Shown: positions 8,281 through 17,618, counted from the stretch's first letter. The stretch is 64,000 nucleotides of DNA from Bradyrhizobium iriomotense (GCF_030160715.1 NZ_BSOW01000002.1:310001-374000); one strand, 5' to 3'. Notes: generated by a model not told the origin, from the letters alone. A program made the numbers and translations.

Positions 8281-11016
8281 ATGCCACAATCCGCCGCGTT
8301 CGCATTCGGCGACGCATCGACATTCGACCAGAATATCGCCAACTATTCAGCGGAGCTTGCAAATCTCGATCCGGTGGCCGGCCCTGCACTGCAGGGCTTT
8401 CTTTCGGCTTTGGCCAATGCTGATCAGGACAAGGGTGCCTTGCTCGATGCCCTCGAGCAAGCTCTTGCAACTGTTTCAATTTCATCCACAGCGCAGGCTG
8501 CGGCTACGGCTTCTTCGATTGCCAGCTCGCCGGCCGCTCCAACGACACCGCCTGCCGTCGTCCATTGGTTTCTTGAGGAATTGGAGATCGAGGGCTTTCG
8601 CGGTATTAACAACGAAGGCGCGCCGCTCGTACTTAAGTTCAAGCGGGACTGCGTCAGTTCGATCACCGCGCCAAACGGCGTTGGCAAGAGCTCCATTTAT
8701 GACGCGTTGAGCTTCGCGCTCCGAGGTAAGATCGACAAACTCGACCGGCTGCTGCAGGCCGAACGAGGCCAGGATTACTATTTGAACCGTTTCCACCCGG
8801 CAGGGGTCGGCACGGTCAAAATGACTTTGTGTCCCAATGACGGAACGCCGGCCGTCAAATTGACCGTCACGAGGAACAGGCTCGGCCAGCGAACCGTGGC
8901 AGGGCATCCTCGAGCCGACGCCTTGCTTGCCGAACTCGATCGCGAATTTGTTCTGCTCGACGGACCGACTTTCGAGAGCTTCATGGACGAGACCGCGCTC
9001 AATCGAGGCCGCGCGTTCTCCGGTCTGTTGGGGCTGGCCCGCTACTCCGCACTGCGCCAGCAGCTACAGCAGCTCTGCCACACGCGATCGTTCAACGCGC
9101 ATTTCGACACAAGCGCGCAGACGACGAAGAAGTCCGGCCTTGACCGGACGATTGCTGCAGCACGAGCGGCGATTGCGACCGATTACGAGGCGCTCGTGCT
9201 GGAAAGGCTGGTGCCGGGCACAAGTTCGAGCGATGCCCAGGCTCGCTGTCATGCCGCCTTGCAGGCCATCCCGACGCTGACGTCGGAATGCAATGGCAAG
9301 GCCTTCATGCAGATCAGTGGCGAAAACTGCCATGCTGCCGTGAACGCGGCCGAGGGCGGCGCGGATAAGCAGCGGCTCGCCAGCCTGATCCAGACCGAGG
9401 CACTTTGGAAGGCTGCAAATAGGGCGGCTCCGACCGCGTCCGACGCCGCGACACTCCAGACGCTGGCACGGGATCGCGAACAGGCTCTGGCCGCCACGTC
9501 CGGTGAGCCCCTGCAGCGGCTGTACAAGATCAGCGATGAGGTGATGTCAGCAGAGGGCTGGCCATCAGACAACCTATGCCCGACTTGCGGCACTGAGCAT
9601 CCGAATTCTGTGCTTGATCGCGTGCGCGCACAACTTGGGCATTACAATGAGGTAGAGAGCGCGACAACCGCGCTGGCGGGTGAATGGGCGGCTAACGGCT
9701 GGTCGGACCTTGAGGAACTCGAAAGGCTGACGATCGGGGATCAGGAGGCATTGCTTCTTGGGCGGCTCAAGCGTTCCGGCGAGGAAGGAACCATCGGCAG
9801 CTCCGAGGTCGCGGCCCTAGGCGGTCATCTTGCGAATATTCGCGCCCAGGCCGATAGCGAACTCCAGCGACTTGCTGACGAAACGACAAGACTATCGAGC
9901 ACTATGCCCACCTCGCTGGTGAGCGTGACGCGCGCCATCGAAGCCGCACAAAGGCTGCAAAGGAGCTGGACCGCGCTTCATGCCGCAGAAGGCGAGGCAA
10001 CAAACCTCTCCGCGCAGGTGCGACGAGTAACCAGGTTGAAGGCCTTCCTCGACCAGGCGAGTGCGACCTTTGCCCAGGCCGAATCCAACATGGCGGCGGC
10101 TCGCCTAGCCCGGGTCGAGCCGCTCTGTCAGACTTTGTTCAATCGGATCATGTTCAGCCCAGTGACGCCTATTCTGCGTAAGCCGGCCGGAACTGAAGAA
10201 CTTTCGATCGGCTTGGGCACCTTCTGGACCCTTCGCGATGTGTCGGCCCAAGCGCTGCTCTCGGAAAGCTATCGCAACGCATTTGCCGTTTCGGTCTATC
10301 TGGCCGCCGCATCTCTTTACGGCGGGGCGCCCCGTTTCATCGTCCTAGACGACGTAACATCGAGTTTCGATGCCGGACACCAGCACCACCTCGTCGAGGT
10401 CATCCGAACCCAATTTGCGCGCCCCTTGCAGGCAGATGGGCCGCAAGTGATCCTACTTAGCCACGATACGTTGCTGGAAAAGTTGTTTAACAAGCACGCC
10501 GGCTCGCCTGCCTGGTCGCACCAGAGACTTGAGGGCACCGCGCATACAGCAGTCCTTTTGCAGTCGGGTGCCGTCAATAAGGTGCGCGATGCCACGAACA
10601 CGCTGCTGAACCAGGGACGCGTGGACGACGCAGCCCCACGGCTGCGCCAATACCTGGAATATGTCCTTCAGACCATCATCGACAAATGCCGGATTCCGGT
10701 GCCGCCCGACCTTGCCTTCGGCGACGACAAGCGGACGCCGGGCGAATACCTCAACGCTATAAAGGCCGCGGTCGAACTCGAAGACCGCGCGGGCAGTCTG
10801 ATCCTGGAACCCGCCCAAAAGCAGGCACTGCAGATGCACTCGGCAACCATCATCGGGAATTTCGTTTCGCATTGGGCCACGGGTCAGACGCAAGCATTCT
10901 CCGCACCGGCCCTGCTTGGAGTCATGCAAGCCATCGACAATTACCAGGAATGCTTTCGATACGAGCCGACGCCGGGCGCGCAGAGGCGCTTCTACGCCAC
11001 TTTACACAGCAGATAG
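8281..11016 (+). CDS. Rad50/SMC-like ATPase of a putative defence module
   Basis: A 911-aa ABC-type ATPase of the Rad50/SMC/RecF group. An Ala-rich N-terminal extension of about 95 residues precedes the ATPase head. Walker A (APNGVGKSS) is at about 130-138, and CPTC at about 433 within predicted helical arms resembles a Rad50 zinc hook. A degenerate ABC signature begins LSES, and Walker B plus D-loop (FIVLDD, then S-F-D-A) lies at about 685-697, followed by a switch His (LLSHD). A further C-terminal domain of about 190 residues has no known match. The stop is 3 bp from the next gene, so the two act together. Lamassu systems pair an SMC protein (LmuB) with a nuclease effector; this resembles them but the partner differs. 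Confidence 0.85.
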   Translation: MPQSAAFAFGDASTFDQNIANYSAELANLDPVAGPALQGFLSALANADQDKGALLDALEQALATVSISSTAQAAATASSIASSPAAPTTPPAVVHWFLEELEIEGFRGINNEGAPLVLKFKRDCVSSITAPNGVGKSSIYDALSFALRGKIDKLDRLLQAERGQDYYLNRFHPAGVGTVKMTLCPNDGTPAVKLTVTRNRLGQRTVAGHPRADALLAELDREFVLLDGPTFESFMDETALNRGRAFSGLLGLARYSALRQQLQQLCHTRSFNAHFDTSAQTTKKSGLDRTIAAARAAIATDYEALVLERLVPGTSSSDAQARCHAALQAIPTLTSECNGKAFMQISGENCHAAVNAAEGGADKQRLASLIQTEALWKAANRAAPTASDAATLQTLARDREQALAATSGEPLQRLYKISDEVMSAEGWPSDNLCPTCGTEHPNSVLDRVRAQLGHYNEVESATTALAGEWAANGWSDLEELERLTIGDQEALLLGRLKRSGEEGTIGSSEVAALGGHLANIRAQADSELQRLADETTRLSSTMPTSLVSVTRAIEAAQRLQRSWTALHAAEGEATNLSAQVRRVTRLKAFLDQASATFAQAESNMAAARLARVEPLCQTLFNRIMFSPVTPILRKPAGTEELSIGLGTFWTLRDVSAQALLSESYRNAFAVSVYLAAASLYGGAPRFIVLDDVTSSFDAGHQHHLVEVIRTQFARPLQADGPQVILLSHDTLLEKLFNKHAGSPAWSHQRLEGTAHTAVLLQSGAVNKVRDATNTLLNQGRVDDAAPRLRQYLEYVLQTIIDKCRIPVPPDLAFGDDKRTPGEYLNAIKAAVELEDRAGSLILEPAQKQALQMHSATIIGNFVSHWATGQTQAFSAPALLGVMQAIDNYQECFRYEPTPGAQRRFYATLHSR

Positions 11017-11019
11017 GCC

Positions 11020-13305
11020 ATGCCCGCGTACGACTTCACCCGGCTGTCGGCCTTCGATTTCGAGGAACTGGCGCTCGATCTGCTTCAGGCCGACTGGAAG
11101 ACCGGCCTCGAAATTTTTACGCCCGGTCCGGACGCCGGCATCGATCTGCGGGCGTTTTCTGACACGAAGCGGGAAACGATTATTCAATGTAAGCACACGC
11201 CGCATACAAGCTTCGCCAAGCTACTCTCTCATCTCAAGAAGGAGGAACTGCCGAAAGTCCGCGCGCTCGCGCCGAACCGCTATGTTCTCTTCACGTCGCT
11301 CGGGCTCACGCCGGCAAACACAAAAGCGCTAGTTCAGCTGTTCAAGCCTTACCTCAAGCGACAGACCGACGTGTATCACCGCGATCGGATCAACGCCCTA
11401 CTCCGTCGACATAAGAAAGTCGAGACCGCCAACTTCAAGCTCTGGCTGCCCAGCGTTGCCGTGCTGCAACGCGTTCTACACAACGCCGAGCATGCCCAAA
11501 CCCAGTTTGAGATCGATCGGGTCTGCCGCAAGGTACCGCTCTTCGTTCAGAACGACGCTTTTCCACGTGCCCAGAAGATCCTTCACGACAGTCGCGTGGT
11601 TGTCATTTCGGGAGAGCCAGGCATCGGCAAGACCACGCTCGCCGAAATGCTACTGCTTGCACATCTCGAGCAAGGCTTCGAGCCAGTCGTCATTGAAGGT
11701 GGGGTCGAGGAAGGCAAACGCCTCTTTGACAGCCAAGCCAAGCAGATCTTCTACTTCGACGATTTCCTGGGCGAGACTTTTCTGCAGCAACGACCGGAAC
11801 TGCTGGCCAAAAACCAGGACGCAGCGCTGATCCATTTCATGCAGGCCATCCGCACATCGCAGGCAAGTCGGTTCATCCTGACCACCCGAGAACACATTCT
11901 GCGCACAGCTCTGGATGCCTCCGAAAAGCTACGTCATGGCTCGCTCATCAACCACCGCTTCCTGCTGGAACTGAGTGACTACACGTTCGGGCAGAAGGCA
12001 CGCATCCTCTACAACCATCTCTATTTCAGCGATCTACCAGCCGAATACAAGGCCGCCATTCTCGAGAACGAATTCTACTTCGAGGTCATCCGGCACCGGA
12101 ACTTCAATCCCCGCCTGGTCGAGTGGTTATCCGGCTATGCCCGCGTGAAAACAGTCCCGGCAGAGAATTATCAGCAGCACGTCCGCGCGCTTCTCGACAA
12201 TCCGCGGGAAATCTGGCTGCACGCCTTCGAGAACCAGATTTCAGAGGCAGCGCGTAGCCTCCTCTTCACACTGGCCGTGCTGCGCTGGGGAGCGGAAACC
12301 GACGTGCTCCAAGCTTCATGGCTGCCCCTGCATCAGCTCAAGTCGCGAAAGTACAATTTTCCAACGACCGCGAACGACTTCCGGAAGGCCTTGAACGAGC
12401 TCGAAAGTTCATTTCTTCGGATATCGGAACAGAAAGTCAGCTTTCTCAATCCTTCGATCCGACAATTCATACAGTTACTGCTCCGAACCAACCGCGACTA
12501 TGCCTGTGACATTATCGAATCCTCAAGCCGCTTCTCGCAACTCCGCTCCCTCCGCGATATACAATCGGCCGAAAGATCCGATGAACTGGCAAGCGCATTG
12601 GTACCGAACGGTTCGGTTGTCGAGGCGCTGAGACGGGTCATAGGAGAGCCCTACCTGCGTTGGCAGCATGACAGCACGGGCAAACTGATAGGGACCTATA
12701 TCGACGACTCTCCGGATACCCGTCTGCGCACGATCGTCAAATGGGCAGATGAAGCACAGTCGGACGAAATGCTGAGCATCATGATCCTGGCCTATGAACA
12801 TTTGCAAAAGACGCTCAGGTACGTTCCGGGATTTCTTGACGTCCTACGGACGATCGAAGATTGCAAATGGGTCTACAAAAACGGAGGAGACAAACTTCAT
12901 CGTGCATTGATGGATAGCGTGTTGGCACAGCTATCCAATGCTCGTACTTATGAATGGCAAGCGCTCTTTAACTACCGCGCCAACTCATCACCCTGGATTG
13001 CGGAAGATGAGGCGAGGTTCGTCGATTCGTATCAGATATATCGTCGAAAGGGCGTTTATGACGAACTAGAAAGCTACGACGAGCTATCCGATCTTGAGAG
13101 CATGAGGGATAGCCTGCGCGACATCCAGAAGTCCCATAATCAGGTTTTCAAGAAAGCTATCAAAAAGCTCAACGTTTCCATCGAACGGACGCGCAAATCG
13201 ACGGACGATGTTTCGGAAGACGACTACCAACCGATTGCCCAAAGCAAACGTGCGACATCTGAAGACGTCGAAGAGGTCCGACGATTGTTTGGAAGTCTCG
13301 GCTAG
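11020..13305 (+). CDS. Mrr-type nuclease fused to STAND NTPase
   Basis: A 761-aa fusion. Residues 1-110 form an Mrr-like PD-(D/E)xK endonuclease: PGPDAGID supplies Asp42 and IIQCKH supplies the Q-x-K pair (Gln56, Lys58). A P-loop NTPase of the STAND type follows (about 150-420), with Walker A GEPGIGKTT at about 197-205 and Walker B QIFYFDDF at about 243-250. The remainder (about 430-760) is helical and probably a sensor region. Similar nuclease-STAND architectures occur in Avs-type anti-phage proteins. It directly follows the Rad50-like ATPase gene with 3 bp between them. A role in sensing invaders and cutting DNA is inferred. Confidence 0.85.
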   Translation: MPAYDFTRLSAFDFEELALDLLQADWKTGLEIFTPGPDAGIDLRAFSDTKRETIIQCKHTPHTSFAKLLSHLKKEELPKVRALAPNRYVLFTSLGLTPANTKALVQLFKPYLKRQTDVYHRDRINALLRRHKKVETANFKLWLPSVAVLQRVLHNAEHAQTQFEIDRVCRKVPLFVQNDAFPRAQKILHDSRVVVISGEPGIGKTTLAEMLLLAHLEQGFEPVVIEGGVEEGKRLFDSQAKQIFYFDDFLGETFLQQRPELLAKNQDAALIHFMQAIRTSQASRFILTTREHILRTALDASEKLRHGSLINHRFLLELSDYTFGQKARILYNHLYFSDLPAEYKAAILENEFYFEVIRHRNFNPRLVEWLSGYARVKTVPAENYQQHVRALLDNPREIWLHAFENQISEAARSLLFTLAVLRWGAETDVLQASWLPLHQLKSRKYNFPTTANDFRKALNELESSFLRISEQKVSFLNPSIRQFIQLLLRTNRDYACDIIESSSRFSQLRSLRDIQSAERSDELASALVPNGSVVEALRRVIGEPYLRWQHDSTGKLIGTYIDDSPDTRLRTIVKWADEAQSDEMLSIMILAYEHLQKTLRYVPGFLDVLRTIEDCKWVYKNGGDKLHRALMDSVLAQLSNARTYEWQALFNYRANSSPWIAEDEARFVDSYQIYRRKGVYDELESYDELSDLESMRDSLRDIQKSHNQVFKKAIKKLNVSIERTRKSTDDVSEDDYQPIAQSKRATSEDVEEVRRLFGSLG

Positions 13306-13478
13306 AACGCTGACTCATTCTCAGCTGAAGCAATCAAAATGACCCGGAGCGGGCTTGAGGAAGCCGCCCTACAAAATACCGAGATTGCGTCGTATCGCTC
13401 CATGCCCCCCCAAAAAGTATCCATCCGTCGATCGCAATGAGCAGGAAAGGCGATAAGCCTCCTACAGGCAGATAGTAC
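13306..13478. other. Left flank of the IS66 insertion
   Basis: A short non-coding stretch between the STAND gene and the IS66 element. It ends with the 8-bp target duplication GATAGTAC (13471-13478). No promoter or gene is recognised. Confidence 0.5.
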
Positions 13479-13565
13479 GTATCCCTCCGGCGTCGGCCGC
13501 CTTGTGTAGTTTGATAGGCGGCCCGAGGATTTGACCTTAAGTCTAGCTTTAAGGTCACGGGGCGA

Positions 13566-13961
13566 ATGCAGGTCAATGTGTTGGGCGCCGAGCGTCGGCG
13601 ACGATGGAGTTACGACGAGAAAGTTCGCCTTGTCGAAGAGACCTTGCAAGCCGGCGAGACGGTCTGCGGCGTCGCACGCCGGCACGGGGTGGCTCACAGC
13701 CTGCTGTTCACCTGGCGTCGACAAGCGCGCCAGGGTCGACTGGGCGGAGATTCCGTGCCAGCTCTCGTTCCCGTCGAGATCACGCCGGTGGCGGCTCCGA
13801 TCTCGAGCGACGCGCCACAACCGGCGTCTTCCCCGCCTGCGCCGCGTGCAAGGGCTGGAATCATCGAGATCGAGCTTGGTGGCGGCTGTCGCGTTCGCGT
13901 TGACCGTGACGTAGACGTTGAGGCGCTGCAGCGAGTCCTTGAGCTCCTACGACGACGATGA
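13566..13961 (+). CDS. tnpA: IS66 TnpA accessory protein
   Basis: Small IS66 OrfA protein (131 aa) needed with TnpB for transposition. It has an N-terminal helix-turn-helix of the transposase-8 type (RRRRWSYDEKVRLVEETL, then VARRHGVAHSLLFTWRRQAR), a Pro/Ala-rich linker, and a C-terminal segment ending DVEALQRVLELLRRR. Its stop codon overlaps the tnpB start by 4 bp (ATGA), typical of IS66. The N-terminal residues match other IS66 OrfA proteins. Confidence 0.93.
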   Translation: MQVNVLGAERRRRWSYDEKVRLVEETLQAGETVCGVARRHGVAHSLLFTWRRQARQGRLGGDSVPALVPVEITPVAAPISSDAPQPASSPPAPRARAGIIEIELGGGCRVRVDRDVDVEALQRVLELLRRR

Positions 13962-14305
13962 TCCCGATTCCGAGCGGCGTCAGGGTCTGGATCGCCACTG
14001 GCCACACCGACATGCGTCGCGGCATGCGAAGCCTGGCTCTTACAGTTCAGGAGAGCCTGAAGCGCGATCCGCATGCTGGCGATCTCTACATCTTCCGGGG
14101 CCGCCGCGGCGATTTGGTCAAGATCCTTTGGCATGACGGGTTGGGCATGTCGCTCTACGCCAAGCGTCTGGATCGCGGCAAGTTCATCTGGCCGTCGGCC
14201 TCGGCCGGCGCGGTGTCGATCTCCGCGGCGCAGATGGCTTATATGCTGGAAGGAATTGACTGGAGGAATCCGCAACTGAGCTGGCGACCGCAGAGCGCGG
14301 GCTGA
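13958..14305 (+). CDS. tnpB: IS66 TnpB accessory protein
   Basis: IS66 Orf2 protein of 115 aa. Its motifs are those of the family: ATGHTDMRRGMRSLAL near the N-terminus, then LYIFRGRRGDLVKILWHDG and LYAKRLDRGKFIWP. The biochemical role is not established, but it is required for transposition of IS66-type elements. It overlaps tnpA by 4 bp and is followed by tnpC after 71 bp. Confidence 0.95.
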   Translation: MIPIPSGVRVWIATGHTDMRRGMRSLALTVQESLKRDPHAGDLYIFRGRRGDLVKILWHDGLGMSLYAKRLDRGKFIWPSASAGAVSISAAQMAYMLEGIDWRNPQLSWRPQSAG

Positions 14306-14376
14306 TCTAGGAAAATCTGCGGTTGCCGGCATTTTGAGGAGTCCCAACGCGTCCAACTTGTGATTCACTGCGTCGC

Positions 14377-16026
14377 ATGGATGCTGATCGCGACGCTGTT
14401 CCGGATGACGTTGCCGCCCTGAAAGAGGCGTTGGCAGTCGAGCGCGCGAAGGGTTTGGAGGTCGCCGCTGAACTCGCGGTCGCCCGCGCGAAAGCGTCGC
14501 AAGACGAAGCGCTGATTGCCCAGCAGAAGCTGCAAATCGCCAAGCTAAAACATCAGATCTATGGGCAACGGTCAGAGCGTTCAGCGCGGCTGGTTGAGCA
14601 GTTGGCGCTGACGTTCGAAGAGCTGGAAGCCGACGCCACCGAGGACGAGCTTGCGGCGCAACGGGCCGTGGCGAAGACGACGACGGTGCGTGGATTTACG
14701 CGCCCGCGTGCCGAGCGCCAGACCTTCCCTGAGCATCTGCCACGGGAACGGGTGGTGATCGATGGGCCTACGGCTTGTGAATGCTGCGGCAGCAATCGCC
14801 TTCGCAAGCTCGGCGAGGATGTGACCCGCACGCTGGAAGTGGTGCCGCGCCAGTGGAAGGTAATCGAGACGGTTCGGGAGAAGTTCTCCTGCCGCGACTG
14901 CGAGAAGATCAGCCAGGCGCCGGCCCCGTTCCATGCCGTCGCCAGGGGATGGGCTGGCCCGAGCCTCCTGGCCATGATCATGTTCGAGAAGTTCGGCCAA
15001 CATCAGCCGTTGAACCGCCAGGCCGAGCGCTACGCTCTGGAAGGCGTGCCGATCGCACTGTCGACCATGGCGGATGCCGTGGGGGCGGTCTGTGCCTCGC
15101 TAGATCCGTTGCTGCGCCGCCTTGAGGCCCATGTCATGGCGGCCGAGCGCCTTCATGCCGATGATACGACGGTGCCGGTGCTGGCTAAGGGTAAGACCGA
15201 CACGGGGCGGTGCTGGATCTACGTGCGGGACGACAAGCCATTTGGTGGAGCCGGCCCGCCAGCGGCGATGTTCTACTACTCGCGCGACCGCAAGGGCGAG
15301 CATCCGCAGGGGCATCTGGCCCGATATGCCGGCATCCTGCAGGCCGACGCCTATGACGGGTACAACCAACTCTATCTGGCGGGACGCCAGCCCCGACCGA
15401 TCCGGGAGGCTGCCTGCTGGTCGCATGGAAGGCGTCCGTTCTTCGCCATGGCCGACATCGAAGAGAATGCGCGGCGCAAGGCTGCCGGCAAAAAGGAGAT
15501 CCCGCTCTCGCCCATCGCGGTCGAGGTCGTGCGCCGGATCGATGCGCTGTTCGAGATCGAACGCTCCATCAATGGCAGGAGTGCGGAGGAGCGTGTTCAG
15601 GTGCGGCAGACGCTGAGCCGTCCCTTGGTCGATCACCTTCAGGTCTACATGCGGGAACAGCTCGCCAAGCTGTCCCGTGGGCACGACCTGGCCAAGGCGT
15701 TCAACTATATCCTGAAGCGATGGACGAGCTTCACGCTGTTCCTGGAAGATGGACGCGTGTGTCTCTCCAACAATGCCGCCGAACGGGGCTTGCGAGGCAT
15801 CGCTCTGGGGCGAAAGTCCTGGCTGTTCTGCGGATCTGATCGCGGCGGGCGGCGCGCCGCAGCCATGTACAGCCTCATCGTCACGGCCAAAATGAACGGC
15901 ATCGACCCGCAGGTCTGGCTCGCCGATATCCTCACCCGCATTGCCGCCCATCCGACTCATCGGCTGGACGAACTTCTGCCCTGGAATTGGACGCCGGCAT
16001 CAGCACTCTCCGCTCGAGCGGCATGA
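14377..16026 (+). CDS. tnpC: IS66 DDE transposase TnpC
   Basis: A 549-aa transposase. It has an N-terminal coiled coil with the family motif KLKHQIYGQRSERS, a zinc finger (CECCGS then CRDC), and a DDE catalytic domain: LHADDTTVPVL gives the first Asp, ADAYDGYNQLY the second, and SNNAAERGLR the Glu, followed by KSWLFCGSDRGGRRAA. The length is normal and there is no frameshift, so it is presumably active. The stop overlaps the start of the small passenger gene in an ATGA. Confidence 0.96.
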   Translation: MDADRDAVPDDVAALKEALAVERAKGLEVAAELAVARAKASQDEALIAQQKLQIAKLKHQIYGQRSERSARLVEQLALTFEELEADATEDELAAQRAVAKTTTVRGFTRPRAERQTFPEHLPRERVVIDGPTACECCGSNRLRKLGEDVTRTLEVVPRQWKVIETVREKFSCRDCEKISQAPAPFHAVARGWAGPSLLAMIMFEKFGQHQPLNRQAERYALEGVPIALSTMADAVGAVCASLDPLLRRLEAHVMAAERLHADDTTVPVLAKGKTDTGRCWIYVRDDKPFGGAGPPAAMFYYSRDRKGEHPQGHLARYAGILQADAYDGYNQLYLAGRQPRPIREAACWSHGRRPFFAMADIEENARRKAAGKKEIPLSPIAVEVVRRIDALFEIERSINGRSAEERVQVRQTLSRPLVDHLQVYMREQLAKLSRGHDLAKAFNYILKRWTSFTLFLEDGRVCLSNNAAERGLRGIALGRKSWLFCGSDRGGRRAAAMYSLIVTAKMNGIDPQVWLADILTRIAAHPTHRLDELLPWNWTPASALSARAA

Positions 16027-16262
16027 CCACGCACGTCAACAAGGTCCATCACGTCACCACCATCACCCAGGTCGCGAAAGACCTCGGCGAAGACGAAGAT
16101 TGGCTGTGGGACATCGCCAACGAAATGGAGATCGAGGACGGCGTCATCTGGGTCTATGGCGTCGGAGAAGACGGTATCCAGGCGTTCACCGACTTTGGAA
16201 TCGAAAACCTCATCGAGCTGATCAGGTTCTACAAAGAGAACCCTGAACTGCTCAGGCGGTAA
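16023..16262 (+). CDS. Small acidic passenger protein of IS66
   Basis: A 79-aa acidic protein starting MTTHVNKVHHVTTITQVAK. The ATG overlaps the tnpC stop by 4 bp, which is why it is preferred over the upstream start at 15987. The sequence resembles a small helix-turn-helix-like segment (VAKDLGEDEDWLWDIANEME) followed by an acidic region. Its stop is 3 bp before the right inverted repeat, so it moves with the element. The function is unknown; a regulator of transposition is one possibility. Confidence 0.65.
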   Translation: MTTHVNKVHHVTTITQVAKDLGEDEDWLWDIANEMEIEDGVIWVYGVGEDGIQAFTDFGIENLIELIRFYKENPELLRR

Positions 16263-16296
16263 CCCTGCGGCCTACGCCGAATGGATACGATAGTAC

Positions 16297-16557
16297 GAGA
16301 GCGGGATGTCATTGAGGGAGGGTGATGCTCTTCCCGTACTACTTGATCGTCGGCGATCTGGGCGGATTTCGCGACGGCCTTCGATTTCACGGCGTCGCAG
16401 ATGGCGTCAGAGAACGCGGTCGCGACCGCGTCGACGACCTTGGCATTCGGCTACGCGCTCAGGAGGCGCGTGCGCAGGCTTTCCGCCTTCTCGCCTTGGC
16501 AGACCAGGTCCTCAAGATTCTCGATCTGGTCGCTCAGTGCATAGTCGATCGTCTTTA
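16297..16557 (-). pseudogene. Remnant of an unknown gene cut by IS66
   Basis: The minus strand from 16557 reads LKTIDYALSDQIENLEDL and continues as a helical, coding-like sequence to the IS66 junction with one in-frame stop near 16446. A plus-strand frame (16322-16558) is also open but rich in Arg and Leu in a way typical of antisense frames. Rejoining the two flanks across the target duplication meets a stop within a few codons. The remnant is therefore only weakly supported. Confidence 0.25.
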
Positions 16558-16604
16558 GAACTTGCACGCGTCTTCACTGTCTGAAGCATCTCCCCCGGCC
16601 CGCC

Positions 16605-16802
16605 TTACTTTTTCCCCGTGTGATGCCGCTCGAGCCACTCCCTGGCGGCTTCCTCCATGACCTCGGACGCGGTCCTGTCCTGTCCGATCGCCGCCTGCTT
16701 GATCCGGCGAATGACCTCAGGATCCATGGACGTCAGGAATTGCCGTTTGTCGCCTGGAGGGGGCTTTCGCCCCTTTCTCGGAGACGGTTTCGCGTCCGCC
16801 AT
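16605..16802 (-). CDS. Ribbon-helix-helix DNA-binding protein
   Basis: A 65-aa basic protein. After a Lys/Arg/Pro-rich N-terminus (MADAKPSPRKGRKPPPGDKR), the segment QFLTSMDPEVIRRIKQAAIG and the following TASEVMEEAAREWLERH fit a ribbon-helix-helix fold as in CopG/ParG/antitoxin proteins. The ATG at 16802 is preferred over 16862 because the family begins just before the beta strand. No toxin or ParA gene is adjacent, so it may be a solitary regulator of the divergent 17-kb gene cluster, which starts 272 bp away. That role is inference. Confidence 0.65.
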   Translation of the reverse strand: MADAKPSPRKGRKPPPGDKRQFLTSMDPEVIRRIKQAAIGQDRTASEVMEEAAREWLERHHTGKK

Positions 16803-17074
16803 TGCCCTGCCTGCGCGTTGTGCAATCCCGAGAACCGTCCCATGGGTTGCAGGCGACGGCAAGGGATCGGGGCGGCCGCCCGGCGATTTTCCCCGACAAT
16901 CGGCCGCGATTCTTCGATTTCAAATTCTTATCATCCCATTGAAAGCACGGCAATTTCGCCGCAAAGCAAGCTCAAATATAGATACCTATTTCAAATAGAT
17001 AGATATAAGACTATTGACTCCGGTTTATGTTCCTGCTTTGTTCTTGTTCGTAGCGTTTGTGTTGAGGTCGTGTG

Positions 17075-17617
17075 ATGTCGGGCGTCGTGCGGGATTGGCG
17101 GGTCGAACTGGTCGAGGCCTACGCGGATCTTTTCCACCCGGTTGGCGATCCGCCCGCGGCCCAGGGCTGGCCATCCGTCGGCGACGGCTGGTGCGACCTG
17201 CTGGAGCGCGCCTGCGCCCGCATCCGGGCGGCGGTCCACGCCGATGGCGGGACGTTTCACGCAACGCAGATCAAAGAAAAATACGGGACGCTACGCTTCT
17301 ACTGGGAGGGCGGTCTGTCGCCCGAGGCCGACGCCAAGGTCGAGGAAGCAATCAACCTGGCCGAGGCCCGCAGTGCCTGCACCTGCGAAGTCTGCGGCGA
17401 GCCGGGCCGGCTGCACGGCTCGGGCTGGCTGGTGACGCGCTGCGCGGCTTGCGCCGAGGCGCGGCCGCTCGTCGAGACTCGCCCCGGCTTCGAGAACATC
17501 TTCGTCGTGGAGCGGATTGTCGGAGACCGGCGCAACGTCAGGTGCCGGCGCTACGACCGGGCGACTGACAGCTTCATCGACATTGATCCCGCATCAGTCG
17601 GAATCCAGGAGGAGTGA
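17075..17617 (+). CDS. CxxC-containing accessory protein, copy 1
   Basis: A 180-aa protein of a family found in phages, plasmids and islands, function unknown. Its signature is ATQIKEKYGTLRFYWEG in the middle, followed by AEARSACTCEVCGEPG and a second Cys pair (CAAC), probably forming a zinc site, and then a final segment RRYDRATDSF. GTG at 17072 and ATG at 17075 are both possible starts; the ATG is used. It is a paralogue of the next gene (same order of motifs), which starts 1 bp after its stop, so the pair arose by tandem duplication and is co-transcribed. Confidence 0.75.
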   Translation: MSGVVRDWRVELVEAYADLFHPVGDPPAAQGWPSVGDGWCDLLERACARIRAAVHADGGTFHATQIKEKYGTLRFYWEGGLSPEADAKVEEAINLAEARSACTCEVCGEPGRLHGSGWLVTRCAACAEARPLVETRPGFENIFVVERIVGDRRNVRCRRYDRATDSFIDIDPASVGIQEE

Positions 17618-17618
17618 G

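Larger units (their letters stand above)
13479..16288 (+). mobile_element. Complete IS66-family insertion sequence
   Basis: A 2810-bp element carrying tnpA, tnpB, tnpC and a small passenger gene. The terminal inverted repeats are 13479-13501 (starting GTATCCCTCCGG) and 16266-16288 (complement starting GTATCCATTCGG), with 19 of 23 matching. An identical 8-bp target duplication, GATAGTAC, flanks it at 13471-13478 and 16289-16296; 8 bp is the usual size for IS66. The perfect duplication suggests a recent insertion with no later rearrangement. It separates the defence genes from the zinc-ribbon cluster. Confidence 0.95.

Noticed and set aside
15100-15960. Long minus-strand frame of 286 codons in IS66
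   Set aside because: It is entirely antisense to the clearly functional tnpC transposase gene.
16322-16558. Plus-strand frame of 78 codons right of IS66
   Set aside because: Composition looks like the antisense of a decayed minus-strand sequence, so a gene call is not justified.
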